Assembly: GCF_003597675.1 (NCBI RefSeq)
Contig: NZ_CP030827.1
Location: 682,001-746,000 of the forward strand
DNA: 64,000 nt
From: Neorhizobium sp. NCHU2750
GTDB lineage: Bacteria; Pseudomonadota; Alphaproteobacteria; Rhizobiales; Rhizobiaceae
Direction of reading: 5' to 3'
The position numbers and the translations under genes are program-made. Positions 43,396 through 51,423 of this stretch are shown here, in pieces. Each line of letters starts with the position of its first letter. Within the stretch, counting starts at the first letter, position 1. Under the pieces are notes generated by a model. That model did no database searches. It worked only from the letters and a program-made list of their open reading frames with translations, and was not told the DNA's origin.

Positions 43396-43412
43396 AAGCA
43401 TATCGGCCAGAC

Positions 43413-43441
43413 AAAGCGCCCGGCGATGAGCCGGGCGTTTT
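43413..43441. terminator. Terminator after SDR gene
   Basis: AAAGCGCCCGGC-GATGA-GCCGGGCGTTTT has a perfect eleven-pair stem. It lies between convergent genes and ends five bases before the stop of the gene at 43446, so it can serve both. Confidence 0.85.
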
Positions 43442-43445
43442 GCCT

Positions 43446-44222
43446 TCACGGCTTGGGGCGTGGCGGCGCAGGGCCGATCACCGCCTTAGGAACCGCAAAA
43501 CTGGCACCCGAGCAGGCTTGAGGATCCTTGAGACGGACCGTCCACCAATCTTCGAACGGGCTATCTGCCTTGCCCTCGGCGGAGATCAGGCCGCTGCTGG
43601 TGGGACAGGCCGCTGCAAGAGCGGTGGTCAATGATGTCCATCCGGGGCCGGGGCTGAATGTAATCGGCACATAACCTTCCGCTTCCGCCTTCTTGGCCAT
43701 GCCCTGAAGATAGGAAAGATATCCGATCCCCGCGCAGGCGGCGACGAACAGATAGAGGATCGTCATGTTGGTTTCCCGCACCTTGACTCTGAGATCGAGA
43801 AAGGCCGCAAAACTCGTGACCTTTTCAAGCACGGCGCGTGCCCGTTGCCTGTCCGCCGGACTGTTACCCGGAGCACGCTTGGCCCGCGCGTCCTGTATCG
43901 TGGGCATGTCATACGGCATGAGCTGGACGAGATAGGGCGCGATCATCTGCTTGACCGCCTCGTCATCCAGTTTTTCCTCGCTGAAAGGCTGGGGAAAAAG
44001 GATTTCGGAAATCTTTGTCACGGCAATCAGGATTGCTGCGAATACGCCAGCGCCGACAAACAGTCCGGTCCTCAGATTCTCGCCGGAAAGGTCCGGCAAT
44101 ATTCCGAAGGAAAGACCGCCGGCAAGTGCAGCTCCCACGGCCCCGAGCGAAGCCGTATACCACTTCGCGGTCTCTCTCAGCCCGTCACGGGCCTCGGCAT
44201 ATCGATCTTTCTCTTCTGCCAT
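43446..44222 (-). CDS. Membrane protein of unknown function, 258 residues
   Basis: It has three membrane segments: TASLGAVGAALAGGLSFGIL (about residues 23-42), TGLFVGAGVFAAILIAVTKI (about 52-71) and MTILYLFVAACAGIGYLSYL (about 153-172). The segment between the second and third is cytoplasmic-looking, and the C-terminal 80 residues have two cysteines and are probably outside the cytoplasm. I do not recognise a family. It follows the RHH-like gene at 44250 by 27 bp in the same direction, so they are likely cotranscribed. The start at 44222 gives MAEEKDRYAEARDGLRETAKWY, an amphipathic N-terminus. Confidence 0.7.
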   Translation of the reverse strand: MAEEKDRYAEARDGLRETAKWYTASLGAVGAALAGGLSFGILPDLSGENLRTGLFVGAGVFAAILIAVTKISEILFPQPFSEEKLDDEAVKQMIAPYLVQLMPYDMPTIQDARAKRAPGNSPADRQRARAVLEKVTSFAAFLDLRVKVRETNMTILYLFVAACAGIGYLSYLQGMAKKAEAEGYVPITFSPGPGWTSLTTALAAACPTSSGLISAEGKADSPFEDWWTVRLKDPQACSGASFAVPKAVIGPAPPRPKP

Positions 44223-44249
44223 CCCGCTCCGGCCTCGTCCGCTACGGCG

Positions 44250-44504
44250 CTAATTGCGCCTTACCGGGATGCGCAGTTGGATCACGACATGGCCCCCCAT
44301 ATCGCCATCGGCTTCGTAATCGTCACTGCCTTGTTCCGCATCATCTTGCCCATGATGGTGTGGTCGAGGCGGTGGGAGGCTGCCTTGAAGCTGGTCGAGC
44401 AGATCGCGCAACGCGTCGTCGCGATTGCGGTAGCTACCTCGCTCGACCAATTCGTCCAGAAAGTCGATCAAGCGTTGCTCTAGATCTTCACGCAGTCGGG
44501 GCAT
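44250..44504 (-). CDS. Small RHH-like protein upstream of a membrane protein gene
   Basis: The 84-residue protein contains LEQRLIDFLDELVERGSYRN followed by RDDALRDLLDQL, a pattern like the helices of CopG/ParD ribbon-helix-helix proteins. No clear N-terminal DNA-contacting strand is seen. The rest is low-complexity (SLPPPRPHHHGQDDAEQGSDD) and ends HVVIQLRIPVRRN. The ATG at 44504 has GGAGGG seven bases upstream, a strong ribosome binding site; the frame is open to 44681. It is 27 bp upstream of the membrane protein gene. It may be a regulator of that gene or an antitoxin-like orphan. Confidence 0.6.
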   Translation of the reverse strand: MPRLREDLEQRLIDFLDELVERGSYRNRDDALRDLLDQLQGSLPPPRPHHHGQDDAEQGSDDYEADGDMGGHVVIQLRIPVRRN

Positions 44505-44870
44505 CGTGAACCCTCCGGTAGCAGAACCACATCTTACAAAAGTTGCGCTTACGAGAAAAGACACGTCATGCGGGATTTTTTCGTTTGCTCGCCGTGCCGC
44601 TGTGCAAGTTAGCTTGCGGGTCCATGCCGCTCGTGGAAAGCCCGCACTTCCGCGCAGTTGGGGTTCGCCCGGGTTTGACAACCAGACATAATGGCGTTGA
44701 TATCGATGTCGTCCGTCAGCGACGAGGAGGTCGTTCTGCGGCCCCTGCAGCCAGGCGCCTGGTTAGCTTGAGACTTCGCCTGCAGGCCCCATGGCAGGAA
44801 GCATGCTGCGGCCGGATCATTTTCCTGCCGCCTGATCGCAGTCGCACATATGCATGGAGAGGAGACCATC
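44505..44870. other. Gene-free divergent spacer
   Basis: I see no supported gene here. A TTGACA at 44676-44681 with TGATAT 17 bases downstream is a weak promoter candidate reading towards the VOC gene. A 26-codon ORF starting at 44691 has no ribosome binding site. The stretch is GC-rich and contains several short palindromes such as CTGCAG. Confidence 0.4.
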
Positions 44871-45683
44871 ATGCTGCAGACCGCTTCGAAATCCCGATCA
44901 ACCACCCATGGCAAGTTCATCTGGTGCGAGCTGATGACGTCGGACACCGCGGCGGCCGGTGCCTTTTATTCCGCCGTCATCGGCTGGCAGGTCAACGCTA
45001 TCCGGCTTCCCGATCTGCCGCCCTATTTCCTGTTCGAGATCGGCGAGGGCGACAATTGCCCCGGCATCGGCGGCATGATGGGCTTTCCGCCGGAGCTTGA
45101 CGGCAAGCTGCCGCCGAACTGGACCGGCTATGTCGCCGTCGACGATGTCGACGAGACCTGCGTCGAATATGAAGCGCTCGGCGGCCGGATACAGCGCCAG
45201 CCGGACGATATTCCCGGCATCGGCCGGTTTGCCGTCGTGGCCGATCCGCATGGCGCGGTCGTCTGCATCATGACGCCGATCCCGCCGGAAAACCCGCCGC
45301 GCGAACCGGGACCCAACGATGTCGGCAATGTCGGCTGGCGCGAGCTTTATGCCGGCAATGGAGAGGAGGCCTTCGATTTCTATGCGAGTGTCTTCGGCTG
45401 GACCAGGGACCACGATTTTCCCATGGGGGACATGGGCGTCTACCGCATCTTTGCCCATGCGGGACAGGCGATCGGCGGCATGATGACCAAGCCGCCGAAC
45501 GTGCCCGTGCCCTGCTGGAGCTATTATTTCAACGTCGAGGCGATCGATGCCGCGATCGGGCGGGTCAATGCCAATGGCGGCACGGTGGTGTTCGGCCCGC
45601 AGGAAGTCCCCGGCGGCAGTTTCATCATCCAGGCCACCGATCCGCAGGGGGCTTTCTTCTGCCTCGTCGCGCCAAGGCGGTGA
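44871..45683 (+). CDS. VOC-family protein with two glyoxalase-like domains
   Basis: The 270-residue protein has two vicinal-oxygen-chelate modules: GKFIWCELMTSDTAAAGAFY (about residues 13-32) and NVGWRELYAGNGEEAFDFYASVFGWT (about 150-175, quoted once as the start of module two). Each is followed by a beta-rich half, ending FIIQATDPQGAFFCLVAP. The family includes glyoxalases, antibiotic-binding proteins and dioxygenases; this subtype (27 kDa antigen/CFP-30B-like) has no assigned substrate. The ATG at 44871 follows GGAGACC. It is transcribed alone. Confidence 0.85.
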   Translation: MLQTASKSRSTTHGKFIWCELMTSDTAAAGAFYSAVIGWQVNAIRLPDLPPYFLFEIGEGDNCPGIGGMMGFPPELDGKLPPNWTGYVAVDDVDETCVEYEALGGRIQRQPDDIPGIGRFAVVADPHGAVVCIMTPIPPENPPREPGPNDVGNVGWRELYAGNGEEAFDFYASVFGWTRDHDFPMGDMGVYRIFAHAGQAIGGMMTKPPNVPVPCWSYYFNVEAIDAAIGRVNANGGTVVFGPQEVPGGSFIIQATDPQGAFFCLVAPRR

Positions 45684-45727
45684 GGGGCGCCGATTCGTTT
45701 GGCTGTGGCCGCGATCTGCCCTGACTG

Positions 45728-47347
45728 TCAGCGGCGGGTCGTGCCGTTGCGTGGGATCGAGGCCATGCCGCTGTCGCGCCGCTGGATATTGCCTTCGACA
45801 TAGGTGATGAACTGCTCGGCCGGCATCGGCTTGCCGTAATACCAGCCCTGTGCGTATTCGGCGCCGCGTTCGATCAGGTATTCCGCCTGTTCCTTCGTCT
45901 CGACGCCTTCCGCGATGACCGAGAGCCCCAGCGCCTTGGCCATGTCGATGATATGGGGAACGACGGAGCTCGTGGCGCTCTCGCGGTTGATCGTGTCGAC
46001 GAAGGACTTGTCGATCTTCAGGGCGTCGAACCGCAGCGACTGCAGATATTGCAGGCTGGAATAGCCGGTGCCGAAATCGTCGATCGCCACGGCATAGCCG
46101 CGCGCGCGGGCCTCGGTGATCGTCCGGCTTGCTTCCTCGATATCCATCAGGCCGCGCTCGGTCGCCTCCAGCCAGATCTGGCGATATTCGATGCCGCTAT
46201 GGGCAAGTCGCGTCTCGAGAACGCCGAGAAGGCGGCCGGTCCTGAAATCGTCGGCGCAGAAATTGATCGACATATGCAGGTCGCGATGGCGCACCAGCGT
46301 CACCTGCATTTCCTTCACCACCGCCTCGATTACCAGGTCGGTGATCGGTTCGATCAGCCCGCTCTGTTCCGCCAGTGGAATGAACTGGTCCGGCCGCACC
46401 AGGCTGCCATCCGGGCGCTTCCAGCGCACCAGCGCTTCCGCACCGATGCAATTGCCTGTCTGCAATTCGACGATCGGCTGGTAATGCACGATAAATTCGC
46501 GTCGATGGATGGCGATCTGCAGGTCGCCCAGCGGCGAAAGCCGCTTGCGCGACAACCGGAAGATCACGGCCAGGATGAAGATCGCCCCCAATGCCCCGAA
46601 GGGCAGGAACAGCCAGATCTGCTCGTGAAAATTCTCCTGCAGCCTGGCTCTGTCGCTGGTTGCGACCGCGGTCCAGCCACCATGTGAGGTCACGGCATAG
46701 ACATAGTCGTCGTCGACGCCGCTCTGACCTGCCTTCACCAGTTCCTGCACCCGCTTTTCATCCATACCCTGCAGACCGGCGGTCAGCGCGCCGTTCGGCG
46801 CGACGAGCGAGACATGCACGCTCCTGTCGGCCAGCACGTCGATGGCTCCCAGGGGATCGATCAGTGCGTTATGCTTGCCCACCTGCACGACGGTCATGGG
46901 ATCGGCACCGCTGAGCCTCGGGGCGACCGCCGCCCATGCCTCAATGTCCCGGCCGATGGTGAAGTCCGCCGGCTTTTTCTCGATCTTCGTGGTGACCTGC
47001 CCCCAGGAGGTGCAGCGCAGCAGTCCGTCGTTGATATAGCCGATCTCTCTTATGCTGCGGGAATTCATCGTCAGCCGCCGCATTTCGGCGATATGGCCGT
47101 CCGAGCACGGCATCATCACCGATCGGTCCAGACCGCGAAGGGTCTCTGCCGTCGTGTCGATCACTTTTTCCGTCCGCGAAATGGCAAGAGTGGCAAAGCC
47201 GTCGAGCCTCTCCTTCTCTGCTTTCACGGAAAGCGCCCACGCCGCATAGATCGCTACGGAGAGCGGAAGAAGCACCCCGACAATGGCAAGGGCGGTGGCT
47301 TCGACTATGACCCTGGATCGGTTCAACTGCGTCCCCTCACGGAACAT
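45728..47347 (-). CDS. CSS-motif EAL c-di-GMP phosphodiesterase
   Basis: The 539-residue membrane protein has TM1 (about residues 14-37) and a periplasmic CSS-type sensor (about 45-245). Its two cysteines lie in VMMPCSDGH and LLRCTSWGQ; the motif is CTS here rather than CSS. TM2 (about 250-270) is followed by an EAL domain with GAEALVRW, INFCADDF, LEATERG, IDDFGTGYSSL, LKIDKSF, VIAEGVETKEQ and GWYYGKP. All catalytic positions seem intact. In E. coli such proteins degrade c-di-GMP when the periplasmic disulfide is reduced. It converges on the VOC gene. Confidence 0.9.
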   Translation of the reverse strand: MFREGTQLNRSRVIVEATALAIVGVLLPLSVAIYAAWALSVKAEKERLDGFATLAISRTEKVIDTTAETLRGLDRSVMMPCSDGHIAEMRRLTMNSRSIREIGYINDGLLRCTSWGQVTTKIEKKPADFTIGRDIEAWAAVAPRLSGADPMTVVQVGKHNALIDPLGAIDVLADRSVHVSLVAPNGALTAGLQGMDEKRVQELVKAGQSGVDDDYVYAVTSHGGWTAVATSDRARLQENFHEQIWLFLPFGALGAIFILAVIFRLSRKRLSPLGDLQIAIHRREFIVHYQPIVELQTGNCIGAEALVRWKRPDGSLVRPDQFIPLAEQSGLIEPITDLVIEAVVKEMQVTLVRHRDLHMSINFCADDFRTGRLLGVLETRLAHSGIEYRQIWLEATERGLMDIEEASRTITEARARGYAVAIDDFGTGYSSLQYLQSLRFDALKIDKSFVDTINRESATSSVVPHIIDMAKALGLSVIAEGVETKEQAEYLIERGAEYAQGWYYGKPMPAEQFITYVEGNIQRRDSGMASIPRNGTTRR

Positions 47348-47455
47348 GTCACGACAATATGGTCACAGCCTTAATGCCTATGGGTTAAGGTGATCTATTC
47401 GAAAAGCACTGAAATGCAGGAATTTCCGATCATATATCGGAAAAGTGACCGAAAT

Positions 47456-47480
47456 TGGAAAGGCAGCCCAAAGGGCTGCC
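47456..47480 (-). terminator. Rho-independent terminator after the HerA-like ATPase gene
   Basis: On the minus strand GGCAGCCC-TTT-GGGCTGCC followed by TTTCC forms an eight-pair hairpin with a short T-run, 12 bp after the stop at 47493. Confidence 0.7.
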
Positions 47481-47492
47481 CTCCGTCGTCAA

Positions 47493-49076
47493 TCAGCGCT
47501 TCAGGCTGCCGAGGATGCCGCGCACGATGGCCTGGCCGACCTGGGTGGCGACGGTGCGCGCCACGCTTTTCATCGCCGCTTCGACGATCGTCTCGCGCTG
47601 GTAGCCGGACCGGCCGCCGGTCTTGCGTCCACGCTGGTCCTGTTCTTCGTCCTTGTCGCCGAAGCCGGGCAGCGTCCAGCCGCCGATCGAGATCGATCCG
47701 GTCGCCTTGGGCTGTTCCGGGTCGAGATCGTCGCTGGCATTCTTCGCCGCTGCGCCATCTGACGCCTGCTTGGCCTTGGCCGCCAGCATCTCGAAGGCGC
47801 TCTCCCGGTCGAGATCCTCGTCATAGACGCCGAGAACCGGGCTCTTGTCCATCACCTGCTGCCGCTCGGCATCGGTGAGCGGCCCGATCCGGCCCGACGG
47901 CGGGCGGATCAGCGTGCGTTCCACCATGGAAGGCACACCCTTCGCTTCCAGCGTCGAGACCAGCGCCTCACCGGTGCCGAGCTGTGTGATCGCCGTAGCG
48001 CAGTCGAAGTCCGGATTGGGGCGGAACGTGTCCGCCGCCGTCTTCACCGCCTTCTGCTCGCGCGGTGTATAGGCTCTGAGCGCATGCTGCACCCGGTTGC
48101 CGAGCTGCGCGAGAACCGTCTCCGGCACGTCGAGCGGGTTCTGGGTGACGAAATAGACGCCGACGCCCTTGGAGCGGATCAGGCGCACCACCTGTTCCAC
48201 CCGGTCGAGTAGCACTTTCGGCGCCTCGTCGAACAGAAGATGCGCCTCGTCGAAGAAGAACACCAGCTTCGGCTTGTCGGGATCGCCCACTTCCGGCAGC
48301 TCTTCGAACAGTTCTGACAGCAGCCACAGGAGGAAGGTCGCGTAGAGACGCGGGTTCATCATCAGCTTGTCGGCGGCCAGGATGGAGATCTGGCCATAGC
48401 CGTTATTCGGGTTGATCCGCATGATGTCGGAGATCTTCAGCGCCGGCTCGCCGAAGAAATGTTCAGCACCCTGTTGTTCCAGCACCAGCAGTGCCCGCTG
48501 GATCGAGCCGACCGAGGCCTTGGAGATCAGGCCGAATTCCTTCGAAAGCTCCGAGGCATTCTCCGCCATGTAGTTGAGCAGCGATGTCAGGTCCTTGAGG
48601 TCCAGAAGCGGCAGCCCGGCCTTGTCGGCGAGCTTGAAGGCGATGTTGAGCACGCCTTCCTGCGGCTCGGATGCATCCATCAGCCGGGCCAGCAGAAGCG
48701 GCCCCATCTCGGCGATCGTGGTGCGCACCCGATGGCCTTTTTCGCCATAGATATCCCAGAAGATCACCGGAAAATGGTCGAACTCGTAGTCGGTCATGCC
48801 GATCTGTTCGGCGCGCTTCAGCAGAAAATCCTTGGCCTCGCCCTTGGCCGCGACACCCGAGAGGTCGCCCTTGATATCGGCGGCGAAGACCGGCACGCCG
48901 GCTTTGGAAAAGCCTTCCGCCAGCACCTGCAGCGTTACCGTCTTGCCGGTGCCGGTCGCGCCGGTGACGAGCCCGTGGCGGTTGCCGAACTTCAGGTCCA
49001 GATATTCAGCCTTGTTCAGCGTATCGTCAGGCTTGCGGCTGCCGCCGATGAAGATCTTGCCTGTCTCGTCCGTCAT
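47493..49076 (-). CDS. HerA-like ATPase, DUF853 (YjgR family)
   Basis: The 527-residue protein resembles YjgR: Walker A GATGTGKT (residues 39-46), Walker B LVFFFDEAHLLFDEAP, and conserved TQNPLDVPETVLAQLGNRVQHALRA (quoted in pieces). The family has the HerA/FtsK-like P-loop fold; in several bacteria it is required for normal growth or membrane integrity, but its role is not established. The C-terminal 80 residues are low-complexity and charged, and a glycine-rich segment precedes the end VARTVATQVGQAIVRGILGSLKR. The ATG at 49076 has GGGAG upstream; the frame opens at 49286. Confidence 0.9.
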   Translation of the reverse strand: MTDETGKIFIGGSRKPDDTLNKAEYLDLKFGNRHGLVTGATGTGKTVTLQVLAEGFSKAGVPVFAADIKGDLSGVAAKGEAKDFLLKRAEQIGMTDYEFDHFPVIFWDIYGEKGHRVRTTIAEMGPLLLARLMDASEPQEGVLNIAFKLADKAGLPLLDLKDLTSLLNYMAENASELSKEFGLISKASVGSIQRALLVLEQQGAEHFFGEPALKISDIMRINPNNGYGQISILAADKLMMNPRLYATFLLWLLSELFEELPEVGDPDKPKLVFFFDEAHLLFDEAPKVLLDRVEQVVRLIRSKGVGVYFVTQNPLDVPETVLAQLGNRVQHALRAYTPREQKAVKTAADTFRPNPDFDCATAITQLGTGEALVSTLEAKGVPSMVERTLIRPPSGRIGPLTDAERQQVMDKSPVLGVYDEDLDRESAFEMLAAKAKQASDGAAAKNASDDLDPEQPKATGSISIGGWTLPGFGDKDEEQDQRGRKTGGRSGYQRETIVEAAMKSVARTVATQVGQAIVRGILGSLKR

Positions 49077-49364
49077 GCCGATACGTACTCCCTCGCGACG
49101 CGCTTTATTTGTCAATTGCTTATAAGGCGCGGCGGGGCGGGCGGCAACGGTTTCGGCCACCGCTCGTCCAGCCCCTGGAAAAATAGCGCAGATTGCAGCG
49201 GCAAGGCTTGCGCTCGGTCGCACTCCTCGCGGATAAGGTTCTGCCGGAACAGTCAGCAGGCAATAGGCCGGGGGCAAACCGTCCATGACGACGCGCGACT
49301 GCTCCTCGAGCGTTTTCCGTTACACGGATACGCGACTGGCATTGTCCGGCGAAAAGTGTATTAC

Positions 49365-49382
49365 TTTGACGTTAACGTCAAA
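49365..49382. promoter_or_regulatory. 18 bp perfect palindrome upstream of DUF2267-like gene
   Basis: TTTGACGTTAACGTCAAA is identical to its reverse complement and lies 20-37 bp before the gene start at 49402. It resembles TTnACG..CGTnAA dyads of MerR/TetR-type regulators. No regulator is encoded in the window beside it. Confidence 0.55.
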
Positions 49383-49401
49383 TATTGAGGAGATACTCCT
49401 G

Positions 49402-49800
49402 ATGAACGAACTGGTTTCCCGCGTCGCAGACAGCGTCGGCATTTCCCCCGATGTTGCCGAAAAGGCGATCGGCATGATGCTCGGTTTCCTGCAGCGCGAG
49501 GCTGATGATGGCGCCATCGCCCGGATGATCGAAGCTATCCCCGGTGCGCCGGATCTTGTCGCCCAGTTCAACGGCGAGGGTTCCGGCGGTGGTGGCGGCC
49601 TGCTCGGCGGCCTTCTGGCAAGCTTCGGCGGCGGCGGCGGCGTGATGGCGCTCGGCCAGCAGCTGATGAGCCAGGGGCTCGGCATGGGCGAGATCACGGC
49701 ACTCGCCAAGGAGACCATGGCCGTTGCCCGCGAGCATGCCGGCGACGAAGTCGTCGATCAGGTCATCGCCTCCGTTCCCGGCCTGTCGCAGTTCGTCTGA
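49402..49800 (+). CDS. Small glycine-rich protein, DUF2267/DUF2780-like
   Basis: The 132-residue protein has an N-terminal helical part (MNELVSRVADSVGISPDVAEKAIGMMLGFLQRE in two pieces), a glycine-rich middle (GEGSGGGGGLLGGLLASFGGGGG quoted as two shorter runs), then a second helical part ending QVIASVPGLSQFV. I place it with DUF2267/DUF2780-like proteins of unknown function. It has no signal peptide. GAGGAG lies before the ATG at 49402. A perfect palindrome upstream and a strong terminator after it make it a regulated, single-gene unit. Divergent from the HerA-like ATPase. Confidence 0.78.
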   Translation: MNELVSRVADSVGISPDVAEKAIGMMLGFLQREADDGAIARMIEAIPGAPDLVAQFNGEGSGGGGGLLGGLLASFGGGGGVMALGQQLMSQGLGMGEITALAKETMAVAREHAGDEVVDQVIASVPGLSQFV

Positions 49801-49820
49801 TCGACGCCTGCCACAACAAC

Positions 49821-49857
49821 AAAAAAGCCGCCGGCTCCTGCAACCGGCGGCTTTTTT
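49821..49857 (+). terminator. Rho-independent terminator after the DUF2267-like gene
   Basis: AAAAAAGCCGCCGG-CTCCTGCAA-CCGGCGGCTTTTTT is a perfect fourteen-pair stem with a T-run. Confidence 0.9.
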
Positions 49858-50137
49858 CGAGTGGTGATCGGGGGACGACCACATCGATCGGGGCTGGGGT
49901 TAGCCCCTTGGGGCGAGGATGAGACCTCGTTTGTCGCCCTTGGGTATAGGGGAGGCGACGACTCGATTATATATTAGGGTAGTCTAATTTGCAATTACCT
50001 GATCAGGTGTCGTTTCGAACCGTGCAAACAGCTCTGATGCACCTGTCGAAACCCATTGACTTTCCTTTCCAACAGGCCCATGTGACCGGCGAAGCGACAG
50101 CCCGTCCGGGCGCCGCTCTTTCAAAGGACAAACCGAG

Positions 50138-50197
50138 ATGAACCCCGACAGTCGAAGTTCGACGTCAACAGATAGACCTGCCGCTTCGGGGCTCTGA
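50138..50197 (+). CDS. Putative 19-residue leader peptide upstream of corA
   Basis: The ORF reads MNPDSRSSTSTDRPAASGL and has AAAGGA eight to ten bases upstream. It ends 54 bp before corA. Leader peptides rich in proline or acidic residues regulate Mg2+ transporter genes in enterobacteria (mgtL, corL), so a role in corA control is possible, but it is inferred only. The following region contains a perfect hairpin before the corA ribosome binding site. Confidence 0.4.
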   Translation: MNPDSRSSTSTDRPAASGL

Positions 50198-50223
50198 TCC
50201 GTCTTCTCGGTGATGTGCTCCGG

Positions 50224-50237
50224 GGACCGATCGGTCC
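50224..50237 (+). promoter_or_regulatory. Hairpin directly before the corA ribosome binding site
   Basis: GGACCGATCGGTCC is a perfect 14 bp palindrome, three bases before AAAAGGAG. As RNA it could alter access to the ribosome binding site; as DNA it could be an operator. Confidence 0.45.
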
Positions 50238-50251
50238 GAAAAGGAGCCGTC

Positions 50252-51334
50252 ATGCTGCGCATCCACGCCTATGACATCGACCGCCTGATATCTGCCGCCT
50301 CCGACACCTCGTCCGAAGGCAAGAATGCCGCTGCGCAGCCAGCCGATGCCCCGCCAGCAGATGCCCTGCAAGCCGATACCTCGTCTTCCGAGACGCTGCC
50401 CGTGGAACGCCAGTCCTCGGTCGTCTGGTACGATCTGGTTAATCCGACCGCGGAGGAAGAGCGCCAGGTCAGCCAGTGCCTCGGCATCGCCGTCCCGACC
50501 ATGGACGAGATGGAGGATATCGAGCTTTCCGCCCGCCTCTATCAGGAGGACGGCGCCGAGTTCATGACCATGACGGTGCTGACGCGGCCCGATTCCGGCC
50601 AGCCGATCAAGGTGCCGGTCACCTTCATCATCAAGGGCCAGATCCTCGTCACTGTCCGCCATGCCGAACCGCGTCCCTTCGATGCCTATATGGCACGTGC
50701 CCGCAAGGCGAACGGCCTCGGCCTGCATGCCGCCACCGGCGAGATGATCATGACCGGCCTGATCGAGGCGATCATCGACCGCATGGCCGATACGCTGGAA
50801 CGCCTCGGTGCCGATATCGACCAGATCTCGCGCGACGTCTTCCAGGCCAAGGCCTCCAAGGCCGACAAGAAGCAGCGCGACCTGCAGGAACTGATCCGCG
50901 CCATCGGCCAGAAGGGCGAGTTCATCACCATCACCCGTGAAAGCCTCGTCAGCGTCTCCCGCGTCGTCGCCTATTATGCGGCGCTCGATGGCGTCGACCG
51001 CAAGCTTTCGAAGGAAATCCGCCAGCGGCTGAAACTGCTGCAGCGCGATGCCACCTCGCTCGGCGATCACTCGGCCTTCATGTCGAACAAGATCAACTTC
51101 CTGCTCGATGCGACGCTCGGCCTGATCAATCTCGAGCAGAACCAGATCATCAAGATCTTCTCGGTCGCTTCCGTGATGTTCCTGCCGCCGACGCTGGTCG
51201 CCTCCATCTACGGCATGAACTTCGCCTATCAGCCCGAGCTGCAATGGCATTACGGATATCACGTCGCCATCCTGCTGATGATTTGCTCGATGGCCTTGCC
51301 CTATCTCTATTTCAGGCGCCGCGGTTGGCTCTGA
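50252..51334 (+). CDS. corA: CorA-family Mg2+/divalent-cation channel
   Basis: The 360-residue channel has a large acidic cytoplasmic N-terminal domain and two C-terminal membrane segments (MFLPPTLVASIYGMNFAYQPE contains TM1 and the universal selectivity motif GMN; the second is HVAILLMICSMALPYLYF). It imports magnesium, or cobalt/nickel, down the membrane potential. Residues 18-55 form an alanine-rich, low-complexity insert (AAQPADAPPADALQ) not seen in E. coli CorA. AAGGAG precedes the ATG at 50252. A leader ORF and a hairpin lie upstream, and a strong terminator follows. Confidence 0.93.
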   Translation: MLRIHAYDIDRLISAASDTSSEGKNAAAQPADAPPADALQADTSSSETLPVERQSSVVWYDLVNPTAEEERQVSQCLGIAVPTMDEMEDIELSARLYQEDGAEFMTMTVLTRPDSGQPIKVPVTFIIKGQILVTVRHAEPRPFDAYMARARKANGLGLHAATGEMIMTGLIEAIIDRMADTLERLGADIDQISRDVFQAKASKADKKQRDLQELIRAIGQKGEFITITRESLVSVSRVVAYYAALDGVDRKLSKEIRQRLKLLQRDATSLGDHSAFMSNKINFLLDATLGLINLEQNQIIKIFSVASVMFLPPTLVASIYGMNFAYQPELQWHYGYHVAILLMICSMALPYLYFRRRGWL

Positions 51335-51362
51335 AACGGAGCGCTGCCGGTAAAAGATAAAG

Positions 51363-51394
51363 AACGGGCGGAGCATTGCTGCTCCGCCCGTTTT
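51363..51394. terminator. Bidirectional terminator between corA and chemoreceptor gene
   Basis: AACGGGCGGAGCA-TTGC-TGCTCCGCCCGTT is a perfect thirteen-pair stem with T residues after it. It lies between convergent genes. Confidence 0.88.
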
Positions 51395-51423
51395 CGTTTT
51401 GATGATTGGGAGCCGCGTGCGGC

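Noticed and set aside
44691..44771. 26-codon ORF upstream of the VOC gene
   Set aside because: There is no ribosome binding site and no feature beyond an open frame.
49870..50020. GC hairpins (GGGGTTAGCCCC etc.) suggesting a riboswitch before corA
   Set aside because: The stems do not match the M-box or any riboswitch that I know. Only the leader ORF and the hairpin at the ribosome binding site are reported.
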